A DNA stretch of 64,000 nucleotides from Anaeramoeba flamelloides (lineage: Eukaryota; Metamonada; Anaeramoebidae), in assembly GCA_027625915.1 (NCBI GenBank), contig JANTQA010000072.1, positions 2,356,001-2,420,000 of the forward strand. The letters are read 5' to 3'. Of this stretch, positions 33,134 through 43,745 are shown in pieces (position 1 is the stretch's first letter; the number at the start of each line of letters is the position of its first letter). The position numbers were made by a program, and so were the translations under genes. The notes beneath the pieces were generated by a model, which did no database searches, was not told the DNA's origin, and saw only the letters and a program-made list of their open reading frames with translations.

Positions 33134-34686
33134 ACCACTATTACGAAAAAATCATCATTTATGTAAACGTTGTAATTGAGTGGATGATTTTTGTTGTGGT
33201 TTAAGAGTGGTCGAAAATTTTTGATTGCAATAAATTTATAGAGTTTTTAAGAGGGGGAAACGAGTAGGATCAAATACTTTTTTGTCAATTATTTTTGAAA
33301 ATATGAGAAATTGATAATAAGATCTGCTTTTACTGTTTATTTTTTTTTTTAATTTTTCCTTTTTATTATAAATATAGGCTGAAAAGTAATTTGTTTTAGA
33401 GTTGGAAGAGAAGGTATGTTTTGGCATGTATTACTACAAATTAGTGATTAAAATTTATAGTATTGTATTATGTCTTAATTTTAAATATTAAGAATTATTT
33501 ACTACATTTTTACCTTCAAAAGGGAAAATATAAGACATTTTCCACCAAGTACCCAAAAATTTTCTTCACAAAAATCGTTTTTTAATTTTTTTTTTTTTTT
33601 TTCTCATAATTTAATTTTGGGTTTTTACTATTATCCAATGCATTCTATTCAGTTGGCAAGATATTACTGGGTATAAATCTAGGGTGGGGTCAATTCTTAG
33701 AAAGGGGTTCAAGAATTGGATGTAATCATAAAAACCGTTTCTTTGTTCAAATTAATAAGGTATCTTGATATGTAAAAAAAAGAAAGAAATTTATAATTAT
33801 TTTTGGTTAAAAAGGTGATACAAGAAAAAATGTACAAATTGATTTCTAATTGGAAACCAGATAGAAAGTTAAAAATAAAACATATTAGTAGAATAATAAT
33901 CCTTCTTGAAGAATAATATATATTATTGTTATCATTCAAACCAATAACAACAATTCATTGTTACCTTTTTATATTGAATCATGATACTATTTTTTGGAAT
34001 TCAAGATCACTTACAATAATAGTATTTTTGGACAATTTTTAATAAAATGATTTATCAAAGAAAAACCCTTCCTAAAGCATAGTATTTACAAAAAAAAAAA
34101 AGTTATAGTGTTTAACCCCCCATTTTATCCTCATTGTTTCTTAAGTTAATTGAAACAACTTTTCGTTTTCAGAAGGATTTTCAATAAAAAATTATGTTCA
34201 ACTTTTTTTTTTTATTTCATAAACAGATAGTTTCAAAAAAAAAAAATACCCTGCTAAAATCAAAAAAATATTTCCAATTTATTGTTCTCTGTCATGGCTT
34301 GAATTACTAAATACAAAATAGTTTTTTTATAAATTAGTTTATAAAAGTTATTTATTCTGATAGTAAATCCCACTTTTAATTTTAAAACTTTGCCCAAAAA
34401 TTCAGATACAGAATAATTATCAAATTAAAGAACAAGGCTATTATTCTAATAAAATATGTATGTATAAATAAATTTTCAAAAAAAAATGTCTCTATTTTAG
34501 AATTATTTATGACTTAAATGTAGTTGGGTGTTTGCACCATCAAAGTAGGGCAGGTTGTGCTAATAAAATAAACACTTGTCTTGAAACTTCAAAGGTATAA
34601 AATTACATCTTTTTATCTTTTTGGAATTTATAATTATTTGATTTAGCGTATTATTTTTAACAAAATTAGATAAAATTAGCAGCAAA

Positions 34687-34885
34687 TATGGTCAGTTTCA
34701 TTTTTAAGACACAAATTTTTTAACAACATTTAAGGTACAAAAAAATCTCAAATTAAAGTACATTTTTTCGATTTTTTTTTAAAACATTCTATTTAACTAG
34801 AATTTGAATTTTGTACTTTAATTTGAGATTTTTATTGTTCATTAATTTCGTAAAATTTTACTTCTTAAATGTGGAACTGGCTGTA
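34687..34885. mobile_element. MITE A, copy 1 (Tc1/mariner-like)
   Basis: Inverted-repeat element with ends TATGGTCAGTTTCATTTTTA and the complement of TACAGCCAGTTCCACATTTA, then AAGACACAAA. Internal arms CAAAAAAATCTCAAATTAAA and its complement follow. Almost the whole element is palindromic. Better-preserved copies are at 47265-47469 and 47868-48065. Confidence 0.75.
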
Positions 34886-34917
34886 GTGAAATAGATAACA
34901 AAATTTGTACATTATTA

Positions 34918-35475
34918 TTATTGATGGAAGAAGTGTAAATTACACTCTAGATGTCCTTTTACTTAAATTTCCACAGAGGAAATTTAAGTGTAAAATCATA
35001 GATTTCACCATTGTTCAAGGGAAAGACATACCCAATTTTTTTTTATGTTTAAAAAGCAAAAGCAAAAAATTGAAAAGAAAAAAAAAAAAAAAAGAAAAAA
35101 AGAAATTTAAAAAGAGGGTTTAAGAGAAGTAATTGGTAAAAAATCAAAAAAAAAAAAAAAAAAAACCAATGCTATCTTTAATTAAGAACTCCCAAAATCA
35201 CAGCCACGATACTTTTGGTTGATTTAATAATTTGATAATTGATCATGAATGTTCAATTGGGGATTGTTGTTTAATTGTTGTAATTTCTTTTCTTTTTTTT
35301 TTTTTTTGATCTTATTTGCTTTCAATCTTTGGTCATTTTAGCCTTTGCTTTTTAGTTTTTATTTCCAAGTTACTCATACTTTCATGTTTCAGTGTCACAG
35401 TATTAGAAAGTAACCACTTGATCTTTTTCCTTTGTAACTCTTCTTCCTAATTTTAAGAAGATTCAGCTAGGGGAA
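34918..35475 (-). repeat. SINE-like element with a LINE-derived 3' tail, copy 2
   Basis: On the minus strand the element ends with the LINE tail (34918-35030: GAAGTGTAAATTACACTCTA then GATGTCCTTTTACTTAAATT). The body matches 510-985 in order. It starts 32 bp from the end of MITE A copy 1. Confidence 0.6.
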
Positions 35476-35789
35476 AAATGGAAAAAAATATAATTTGTAG
35501 ATTATTTCTTTTTTTTAATTTAATCGAAAAATACAAAAAAAAAATGAAGTGAATATTTTTGCCTTTATTTTTCTAAAAGTGCATTGTAAAATTGAGTTAA
35601 AAAAAAAATTCAAAATTTTTTAAATTTTGATGGTATGTATTTATTTTTAGTGTATTTTGGAAGAAGGACATAAAATTTTTCCCCAAAATATATTACTATA
35701 CACAAAAAAAAAATAGAAAATTAATGATAGGACAAGTTCAAGATATTCAACTAGTTGAATTTTTAAGGTGTGGACTTTTAATCAAAATT

Positions 35790-35933
35790 AAGACCACTGG
35801 CTCGAATTTGAGTAAAATGGTGTCTTGTAAAAATCTAATTCTAAAAAATTGACCTGGATTTATGATTTTTTTGTATCTTAAATTTTGTAAAAAGTTAGTT
35901 CCTTAAAATTGGAACTGGCTGTTATATATCTCC
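35790..35933. mobile_element. MITE A, partial diverged copy
   Basis: The right end has TTGTATCTTAAATTTTGTAA, AAAGTTAGTTCCTTAAAATT and GGAACTGGCTG, which repeats the MITE A terminal block twice with a break. The left side is poorly preserved. Confidence 0.4.
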
Positions 35934-35939
35934 ATAAAA

Positions 35940-36060
35940 TAGATTTTTTTTTTCAAAAGGGGTAGATCCCTCAAGGTTATCAAAGAAATAATGGGTATTC
36001 TAGAGATAATCCCGCTTTAATGAATTGAAGGTGAGTTTTTGGCTAGATTAAGAAAAGAAT
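35940..36060 (+). repeat. Dispersed repeat M, copy 1
   Basis: Parallels 37360-37465: TTTTTTTTCAAAA...GTAGATC, AGGTTATCAAA, AAT(G)GGTAT(T/A)CTA, CTTTAATGAATTGAAGGT-like. Non-coding. Confidence 0.5.
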
Positions 36061-36742
36061 AATTTGGTTATCTACGGGGTTTATTATGACTTTTCCTAAT
36101 AAACTCCATTTTACTCAAAGGCGGCTATTCAAAAATGAAAAAAAAAAAATGTTAAAAAAATTTTTGGGTACTTTTCATTGGAATATCTCGTGTAAAATTT
36201 CGAAATTCTTTTGGAAAATTAAAATTGTTAATAATAGGTTTTTTAATTATAAATATATGAATTTTAAAAGAAAATACAAAGCTTAACTTTTCTGAATGTT
36301 AATTTTGTGTTTCAAACATTCTTTTTTTTTCAAATTAACTTTAAAAATAAAGAAAGAATAGAGAAAAAAAAAAAAAAAAAGCAAAAAGCAAAATATAAAA
36401 AAAAATTTACTAAATGAGAAAAAAAATATTTGCTAAATGAGAAAAAATTATTTTGATCTAAAAATTGAAATTTTATTTTTAGAAGAATAATGAATTAAAA
36501 TTATACAATGTGTTTTATTTTTCAATAAAAGTGAGTTTTTTTGACTGAAGGGGGGTTTATCAACAATCAATAATCGTGAGCTATTTTATTTTAATACATG
36601 TGGCATGTTCTCACTGCTATATTGAGATATAAAAAGTGTTGAAACTACTTTATTTACAAGTTATTACGCTAATAAAAGTATTACCGAGTTCGCTATTTGA
36701 GAGTTGAGATGCTGAATTGGTTCTAAACAAACAACAAAAATG

Positions 36743-36770
36743 ATATATATATATATATATATATATATAT
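36743..36770. repeat. (TA)n microsatellite
   Basis: Uninterrupted TA dinucleotide run. Confidence 0.95.
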
Positions 36771-37359
36771 CTTAGGTAAATTCTATAAGATCTTTGTATA
36801 ATATATTAGAATCCGATATTTTTTTGCAAAAAATTGAGTTTTTTTTGTTACTGTTTTTTTTTTTTTATCAATACCCACTTATAAAAGGTTTGTAATTAAG
36901 AGTAGTGTTAAAATATGGCGAAATTGTTGAAGTCTAGTAGGTAATTAACGAATAATATTAAAAATGATTGACAATTATTGGGTAAAAGGTTAAATATACA
37001 ATAAGATGTTTCTTTTTGTTTTTAGTGGGGTAAGTTAGCTGGGTTGTAAAGTAGAACAAAAAATAAAATCAAAAAAACTGTTAATAAATCATAGTAGTGA
37101 AAAATAAAACACCATGACTGAAAAAAATCCTGTGTAAGTTTTTACATTGTTAATATTAGGAAGATTGTTGTGTGGTTGCTTTTATTTAAAGTCAAATCTG
37201 TTTTTGTAGGAGTATAAATTTGAAAATTATAACCCTCCTACTTGTTAGACTGATTATTAAGGAAATTTACTGTCCATAACAATATTCATTTAATCAAAAA
37301 GCACGAATAAAACTTATTATTCTCCAAACCCTAACAGCCTCAATAAAACCCTATTCTTT

Positions 37360-37465
37360 TTCAAAAAAAGTAGATCTACTTTAGGTTATCAAACAAACAA
37401 ATGTGTATACTATAGACCCTTTACTTCAATGAACTGTAGATAGGTTAACTATTTTTTTCATAAAA
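37360..37465 (+). repeat. Dispersed repeat M, copy 2
   Basis: Counterpart of 35940-36060, in the same orientation and about 1.4 kb away. Confidence 0.5.
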
Positions 37466-37610
37466 AATATGATTATTTATAAAAAGGGTTTGATTGGAAA
37501 TATTTTCTATTCGACAACATTTTTCCTAAGATTTGCAATTAAAAATGTTGTTTGTAATTTTTTTAATGTCCGGTATTTTTTCCACTGTCATACATATTGT
37601 TTTTTGAATA

Positions 37611-38012
37611 TACGGCCGTAACAAGGCTACCATGAAATTTTATCAATATCAAAAATTGATGTTGGAAAAATTTTTTAAATCTAAGAATATAAGAATCAGA
37701 TAGCTTATATTGAAAATATTTTTTCATAAATGAGTTGAGATGAAAAATATTCTTTTAATGTGATCCAAAAATAAATTCATTTTTTAGAGGATACTTTAGG
37801 TTGTTTCTTAATGAATTTTTGATGTTTAGAGTTATTTTGGGTTCTGAAAATTTATTTTTTGAAAATCAGAAAAAATTCTTGAATATTGACTCATTTAGGA
37901 ATTTTTTTTAAAATATAAGCTTTATTATTATCATATTGAACTTTTTAAAAATTTATATCGAGATCAAAATTTGATATTGATAAAATTTCGCGGTAGCTTT
38001 GGGTTGACTGTA
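37611..38012. mobile_element. MITE F (TA-flanked, about 400 bp)
   Basis: Inverted ends of about 50 bp: left TACGGCCGTAACAAGGCTAC, right the complement of TACAGTCAACCCAAAGCTAC, both followed by C(A/G)(T/C)GAAATTTTATC and AATATCAAA. The TACAGT start and TA target agree with the Tc1/mariner superfamily. No ORF. Confidence 0.7.
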
Positions 38013-38486
38013 TGAATAAAGGATTATAAAAACTATAACAGATAGGGCTTTTTGAATTTTGAATTAGAAGGGGTCATTTTTTTTGTGTGTTATCCGTCCC
38101 AAGTGTTTCTAAGCTTTCGTTCTTACTTAACAATCAAGGGGGAAATTGTTAATGTTCAACACTGGTTAGAAGTTCTGAAATGGATATAAAGAGACAAATT
38201 ATAACTTGGGATCTTGAATCAAGAACCATCAGTAAGTGAAAAAACAATAATTGAAGTGTAATTTTTTCACAATTCGAATTTTCAATTTTTTTAATTGTAA
38301 TAATTTTGGATATAAATTATTATTGGTTTTGGGGGCGATATTACATTTTACTAAGGTAATAAAGTTCCTTTCCTTACCATTATCGCATGTTTTACAACAA
38401 AAAAAATTATTAATGTTATTTTCATATATGCCTATGATATTGAAATAATAAAAAAATTTCAGTTCATTTTTTTTTATCATTAAAGA

Positions 38487-38790
38487 AGTATAAATTACAC
38501 TTTAGTTGCCCTTAGACCTAAATTTATGAAAGTAAATTTAAGCATGAAATCATTGAATTCGCAATTCTTTATTAATGAAAATAATTTCAAACTATCACTT
38601 TTTAAAATTATAAATTTAAAATTAATTTCTTTTAATTTATTTTGAAAAATTAACCTATCTTTTTCAGAGGTGACAGACCCATAAAAAATGATCAATAATT
38701 TGTATTATTTCTTTTTTTCACATTTTAAACATTAAGTACCAAATTTATTTGAATTTTTATTGATTACAGTTTGTTAAATAAAACGTGACT
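38487..38790 (-). mobile_element. LINE 3' fragment
   Basis: Minus-strand frame reads SEKDRLIFQNKLKEINF, ESLKLF-like and FINLGLRATKV, aligning with YEKDRLIFHNKLKEINL... of the LINE at 50152-50580. It ends in the shared GAAGTATAAATTACACTTTA tail at 38487. The upstream part to 38790 matches the ATTCAAATAAATTTG segment before the zinc knuckle. Confidence 0.75.
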
Positions 38791-38971
38791 AAGTTTTAAT
38801 ATGAGTTTTTCAAAATTGTTTGTGTTGTTTTTTTAAATAACTGTTGTTTGTGTTGTTTTTTTTTTTTTACCTTCTTTATTTTTTTAGTTTTTATTTTGTG
38901 TTTTACGAAAAATTCAGTTCAATAATTCTAATTTCAAATCAAACAATATATACTATAGATCATATTATCAA

Positions 38972-39190
38972 GTGTTTTCCAACAACCTTCAAGTCCAATC
39001 ACCTGATAAAAGAGATCTAATTCAACCAAATTTAAACAAAACAACACCAAAATCCACAACAAACAAATCTTTCAATTTGAATAAATACAAAAAAAATAAT
39101 AAAAAGGATAAAAAGGGTTTCTTAAAAACTTTTTTACTGGTGTCTCCACATATTAACAAAATGCGATATCAAATTTTCAAAGTTTTTTGA
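38972..39190 (+). CDS. Lysine-rich ORF of 72 residues, unknown
   Basis: Open frame with Asn/Lys/Thr-rich composition (NLNKTTPKSTTNKSFNLNKY, KKNNKKDKKGFLKTFLLVS). Base composition has more C than its surroundings, and long T tracts lie 60-110 bp upstream, as before the calmodulin-like gene. No domain recognised. It might be a 5' exon of the SNARE-like unit downstream, but no splice junction links them. Confidence 0.3.
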   Translation: MFSNNLQVQSPDKRDLIQPNLNKTTPKSTTNKSFNLNKYKKNNKKDKKGFLKTFLLVSPHINKMRYQIFKVF

Positions 39191-40293
39191 CAAATAAAAA
39201 AATAAAAATTTTATTTCTTTTCTTTTTTCCTTTAACCTTATAGTCTTCAAATAATATCTTGTAATTGGTTGGCTTTATTTATTTGGTTTCATTCTTTTTT
39301 TCCTCTATTGGATGAGATCTGAATCTAAAATGAATGAATATTTCATATTGAATCAAAAGTTAATTATCCTCTATTTTATCTGATATAAAATTCTACAAGA
39401 ACATGCCCAATGACCAAATTATTTATAAACCAATTGATTTTCAACAAGTTTAATATCATGAGAGGAAATTAAATCTCTCTTATAAGATCAATTTTCATTG
39501 ATTATTATAAAATCTTTTAATTTTTCAATCACTATAGCAGAAATAATATTTTTGAAAACTTTGAAAATAAAATTTCAATTATGATTTTGAGAATGACAGT
39601 ATTATCGTCAAGATAGACTTCCTTTTTAAAAATAAGCATACTCTTGAAAAGTTTTCATTACAACAACAGATAAAAAAAGAAAACAACAGAAAAAAGTTGA
39701 AAAACAACACTTAAAAACACATTTTTAAAAAACCACAATAAAAGTATGAAAAAAAATATTTATTAAGGTCAACATGGGTTATTGAACATACTATACTTTG
39801 TAGTCTCTTTTTTACCTAAAATTTCAGTTCATTATCCTTTTTACAATTATTTAATCTAATTTTAGTGTAGGATTCTTTGATACAAACTATTTATTGAACA
39901 ACCAAAAAAAAGTATTAAACAAATAAATAGAGATAAAATTTCAATCCAATTCTTTAAAATCATTTGTATGGTTATGAATAAAACATTGCAAAAATTTTTT
40001 TTTATTTTTCATCCAAACAAAAGTAGTAAAAATACCAGTAAATAATTGTTTATAACTTTTGGAAAATTTCTAACTTGAATAACAATTGATCACAAGCTAT
40101 ACAATTATCTCTTTTACATGAAGTTAGGAAGGGTAATTTTTTTCTCATTTGGAAAGTAAAAAAAAGTCTTAAAAAAGATCGATTTTGTGAATGTTTAATG
40201 TTTATTTTTCAAGAAAGAATAATCCATTGTATTGAAGACAGATTTAAAAAAAAGTTGCACCCTGAAAAGTTATCAATTTATCTTCAAAAAAAG

Positions 40294-40592
40294 AATGTCT
40301 TTTCGAAATGTTCATATTAAAGGATCTACCCGATTTGTTGAATAAAACCAAAAATCGTAATGAACTCCACCAAAAAATACACCACTTTAATAGTACTCAT
40401 ACTTTTTCCGAGTCAACCAGCAATGTGAAAAAATCTTACGTTTGGAGGAATGTCAAAAATTTACTCGGAATTCTATTAATTGTCAACTTGAATAATTTTT
40501 GTCAAGTTTATTCGTTTTCAGTTATACCATCATTTTTACACCTTTTTTATTGTTTTGAATCATTTCCTTTTTTCCGTTTACCAATGCTCTAA
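40294..40592 (+). CDS. R-SNARE (VAMP/synaptobrevin)-like C-terminal exon
   Basis: Membrane-fusion SNARE of vesicles, anchored at its C-terminus. The frame reads ...EMFILKDLPDLLNKTKNRNE, LHQKIHHFNSTHTFSESTSN, VKKSYVWRNVKNLLGILLIV. Heptad spacing, the F....S..(V/L)KK..(W/V)W.N.K juxtamembrane motif and a following hydrophobic segment match VAMPs. The zero-layer position, Arg in VAMP2, aligns with Lys here. The frame can open at an AAAG acceptor (40292-40293) or at the ATG 40308. No longin or other N-terminal exon was found upstream. The tail past the membrane segment (CQVYSF...RLPML) is longer than in animal VAMPs and may be a read-through if a splice site was missed. Confidence 0.5.
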
Positions 40593-41278
40593 TATTTTGG
40601 TGATCTAATTTTTTTTTTTAAGATATTAGAGCTGTCTCAAGTTCAATAATCAACATACCAATTTTGGGGTTTTACAAAATTGAAAAATCTTCATTATTTT
40701 GTTCAAGTTGGGCTGAGAATTGTTTTTAAAAAAATATTTCTTATCGATTCGAAGAGAGAATAATCGCGATCCTTTGGGTGGTTCTTTTTACAATATTTTT
40801 AATTTGAGTAAGATTTAAACCAATTCATTTTTCCTTTTTTAATAAACAAAAAATTGATCGTTTGACTGAAACTATAAAGTATTCAGTAAAATACCTTTAT
40901 TTATATTCAAGAAATAACTTTAGAAAATTGTATATTCAAAATAGAGAGTTAAAAAAAATTTCCTTAATTATTAAACCAATTTGGAAATCAAAAATAACAG
41001 GGCAAAGATAATTTTTAAAAAATCGTAAATGGAAAGTTTTAGAAAAGGAAAATCAGAGAAAAAAAATTCATTTTTTACTCTTCTAATACTAAAGTTTGTT
41101 TTTACTTTTTTTCTAAAAATTTTTTTTTTTTTTTTTACTCTTTTTTCTTTTTTTTTTTTTTTTTTTCTCCTTTTTTATTTTCACAGAACATTTCTTTTTA
41201 ATGAATGTTTTTTTTTATTTTTATTTTTTTTTTTTTTCACCTTTTTTATTTCTCTTCACTAAAAGATCCTAACTACCA

Positions 41279-41551
41279 ATGTCTCTCACAAACGAACAAA
41301 AAGAAAATTACAAACAATCATTCAACCAATTCGATCAAGACGGTAATGGAACCATTGATGCTAAAGAACTTAAAGATGTTTTCCACAAGATGGGAAATCC
41401 AGTTACTGATGAAGTTGTCCAAAACATGATCGAAAGTGCCGATCTTGATAAAAGTGGAACTGTTGATTTTGATGAATTTTGTAAAATGGTAAAAATTTCC
41501 TTACCTTTTCTTGTTTTATCTCAAACTTTACATTTTTTTCTAATTTTTAAG

Positions 41552-41590
<39 letters not shown>

Positions 41591-41848
41591 CTTTCTTTTC
41601 TCAAAATCCTCAAAACAAACCAAAAGATGCTCAAATACGAAGAACAAGGACGTGAACAAGCACTTAAACAAGCATTTACCATGTTTGATACTGACAACAG
41701 TGGATTCCTTGAAGAAGGAGAAATCAAAAATGCAATGGAAAAACTTGGAAACACAGTAACCATTGAACAAGTCAAAGAAATGATCAAACAAGTTGACACC
41801 GATTCTGACGGAAAGGTTTCTTTCGAAGAATTCAAAAAAATGATGTAA
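41279..41848 (+). CDS. Calmodulin-like protein with four EF-hands
   Basis: Ca-binding sensor of about 143 residues after splicing (calmodulin has 148-149). Exon 1 41279-41488, intron 41489-41626 (138 bp), exon 2 41627-41848, joined ...FDEFCKM|MLKYEEQGRE.... Four canonical loops: DQDGNGTIDAKE, DLDKSGTVDFDE, DTDNSGFLEEGE, DTDSDGKVSFEE, each with acidic residues at 1, 3, 9 or 12 and Gly at 6. The central linker is shorter than in calmodulin and the residues differ enough that it is a relative (calmodulin, centrin or troponin C type) rather than calmodulin itself. The intron length is a multiple of three and has no in-frame stop, so unspliced RNA would add a Phe-rich 46-residue insert. Long T tracts (41119-41238) lie just upstream of the start. 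Confidence 0.93.
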
Positions 41849-42649
41849 ATTCATATTTATATTTACAAATAATTTCTGAAAAATTTTCAATTTAATTGGA
41901 TTGTTTCTAAATTATATGGATCTCTCGATACTAATGTTAAATTTTCAATAAGTTTTCTTTTATTTATGATAATAAATTTTACATTTATTATTTTTGCCCT
42001 TTGTTGGCTAAGAAATAAATGTTTGAACGAAGAATAAAAGTAGCCCGACTTTTTCAATTTTTTTTTTTTTTTTTTTGTTTTCCTTAAATCGAATCGATCT
42101 AACACTTTTAAATACAGTACCAAAAAATATAAGGTGCATGTCTGAAGAGAGGAGAATAGGTTGATAGCCAAATATACAGTCTATACATGTTACTGAAAAT
42201 TTTTTCTTAAGGGTCTAATCTCTATTAAATTTTTTTACCTAAATTTAAAATAGATTGAGAAAATCTTTTGTAAATTACTTAGATTTGAAAAACCTTGTTA
42301 TTTACCAATATTAAACATATTTCTAGATAAGGAACCCTTATTTAGGGATTGTTCAATAAAAAAATAATAGAGACTAGTTCCTTCAATTAGGTTTGATGCT
42401 GATCAGGAGTTGGTAAAAGTTTTATAGAGAAATGGAAAACTAATCTTTAAATTTTTTTTCCTTAAGGGATTAGTTTCTACCAAGAAGAAGCCTACCATCA
42501 AAGTGTGTTGTTATTGGGTTTAAACATATTAGTGCTACATGGTTCAAATGTCTCTAAAAAATGGATTAGTCAAGTAGTAATATTTGTTCATCTTATCAAT
42601 TAAAAATGATCTCTGTATTAGTAAAAAACCCAACAATTTCAGAATAAAA

Positions 42650-42740
42650 TCTAGATTTCGCCATAAATTTAAAGTTTGAATTATCAATTTTCAGACAACA
42701 AAGTTAAAAATACCATCTTAAATTTGTGGCGAAATGCAGA
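42650..42740. repeat. Short hairpin element
   Basis: Arms of 23 bp at 42650-42672 and 42718-42740 (TCTAGATTTCGCCATAAATT against TCTGCATTTCGCCACAAATT on the other strand) with three mismatches around a 45-bp loop. The GC-containing arms stand out from the AT-rich surroundings. Confidence 0.65.
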
Positions 42741-43124
42741 TTAGTAGATAAAAAAATTCAATTAATAGTGAAAAAAAAATTAAATAACAAAATGAATATA
42801 TTTTTTTTTCAAATTATTTCTGAAATCATGGAAATATATTGATGATACAATTAGTTTTATAAAAAGGAAACAAAAATAACCAATCTTTGCGCTTTTATGT
42901 TGATGATTATTGAGTTATTCTTTGAAATTCAAAAATTATAAAAATAGTTACTTTTCGAAGTTCAAAATATGAATTCTTAAATACCAGAATACTGTTATTT
43001 TGGATTTCCTATTTTAAGATTTGGAAACGGAATTAAAAAAAAAATTATCGGTCAAGTCATTATGGTGAAATTAATTTTTCTGAAATGGAAAAAAACTTTT
43101 TAGTAATTTTTATGAGGACCTAAA

Positions 43125-43335
43125 ACCAATCAAAAACCAACCAACCTATGATGTAGGATCGATCTCCAAAAATCAATAACTAAAGATGAGGGCATTTTTA
43201 GAAAAAAGCGCAAACGATCGACACCCAATTTCCAATTAGAATGGTTAGAATATACAATTTTAAAAACAACTATGCCAGTTTTGAAGTATCGATCTTTGGG
43301 GTTTTTTGATATCTCGAAAATTATTTTTTTCATTT
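43125..43335 (+). repeat. Dispersed repeat L, copy 2
   Basis: Counterpart of 27530-27720. Lies directly before hairpin-module array 2. Confidence 0.45.
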
Positions 43336-43354
43336 TTTTCAAAAAGTAAAAAAA

Positions 43355-43745
43355 CACCTAGGACAGTTTTCTTTAGGTTTTCTGGAATTCAAAAGAATTG
43401 AATAAAATCTTTTTGATTTTTCAATTTTTTTTTAAATTCTGAAAAAGCACCTTTATCTTTTCTCGAGTTTTCTGTTTATTTGTAAAATTAATATATTTTA
43501 CTTATAAAACAGAAAACCCCAAGAAAAACAAGACACTTTACGGCACTTGACGGACACTTTCATTAGACTTTTTTTAATTTTTGAAATAAACTGAAAAGTA
43601 AATAAAATTTCGGTTTATTTCAAAAATTAAAATAAAAAACCAACTTTCGCTTTACAAGAATTCAAATAGGTCTAGTAAAACCAAAGATTTTTCTCTATTC
43701 TTTTGAATTCTGGAAAAACTAGACACTAGACAGTCACTTAGGTTA
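43355..43745. repeat. Hairpin-module array 2
   Basis: Four palindromic modules in a row: one on AAAAGAATTGAATAAAATC (43391-43450), one on GTTTTCTGTTTAT with its complement AAACAGAAAAC (43465-43525), one on TTTTGAAATAAAC with GTTTATTTCAAAAA (43575-43630), and one on TTTTTCTCTATTCTTTTGAATTCTGGAAAA (near 43690-43720). Linkers are ACACCTAGGACAG, ACACTTTACGGCACTTGACG and ACTAGACACTAGACAG. Confidence 0.75.

Larger units (their letters stand above)
32267..36741. other. Repeat-rich intergenic DNA upstream of the CANT1-type gene
   Basis: No exon was recognised. It contains a 440-bp repeat (32683-33133), MITE A copy 1 (34687-34885), the second SINE-like copy (34918-35475), a partial MITE A (35790-35933) and repeat M copy 1 (35940-36060), which together make up most of its recognisable content. 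Confidence 0.55.
36771..40293. other. Repeat-rich stretch before the SNARE-like exon
   Basis: Holds repeat M copy 2 (37360-37465), MITE F (37611-38012), a LINE fragment (38487-38790) and a lysine-rich ORF (38972-39190). At 37114 the sequence ATGACTGAAAAAAATCCTGT is followed directly by GTAAGT, which could be a first coding exon of a plus-strand gene, but no partner exon was identified. The remainder shows nothing I can name. Confidence 0.45.

Noticed and set aside
41521-41890. Two minus-strand ORFs over the calmodulin-like gene
   Set aside because: Antisense of exon 2 and of the poly-T intron.
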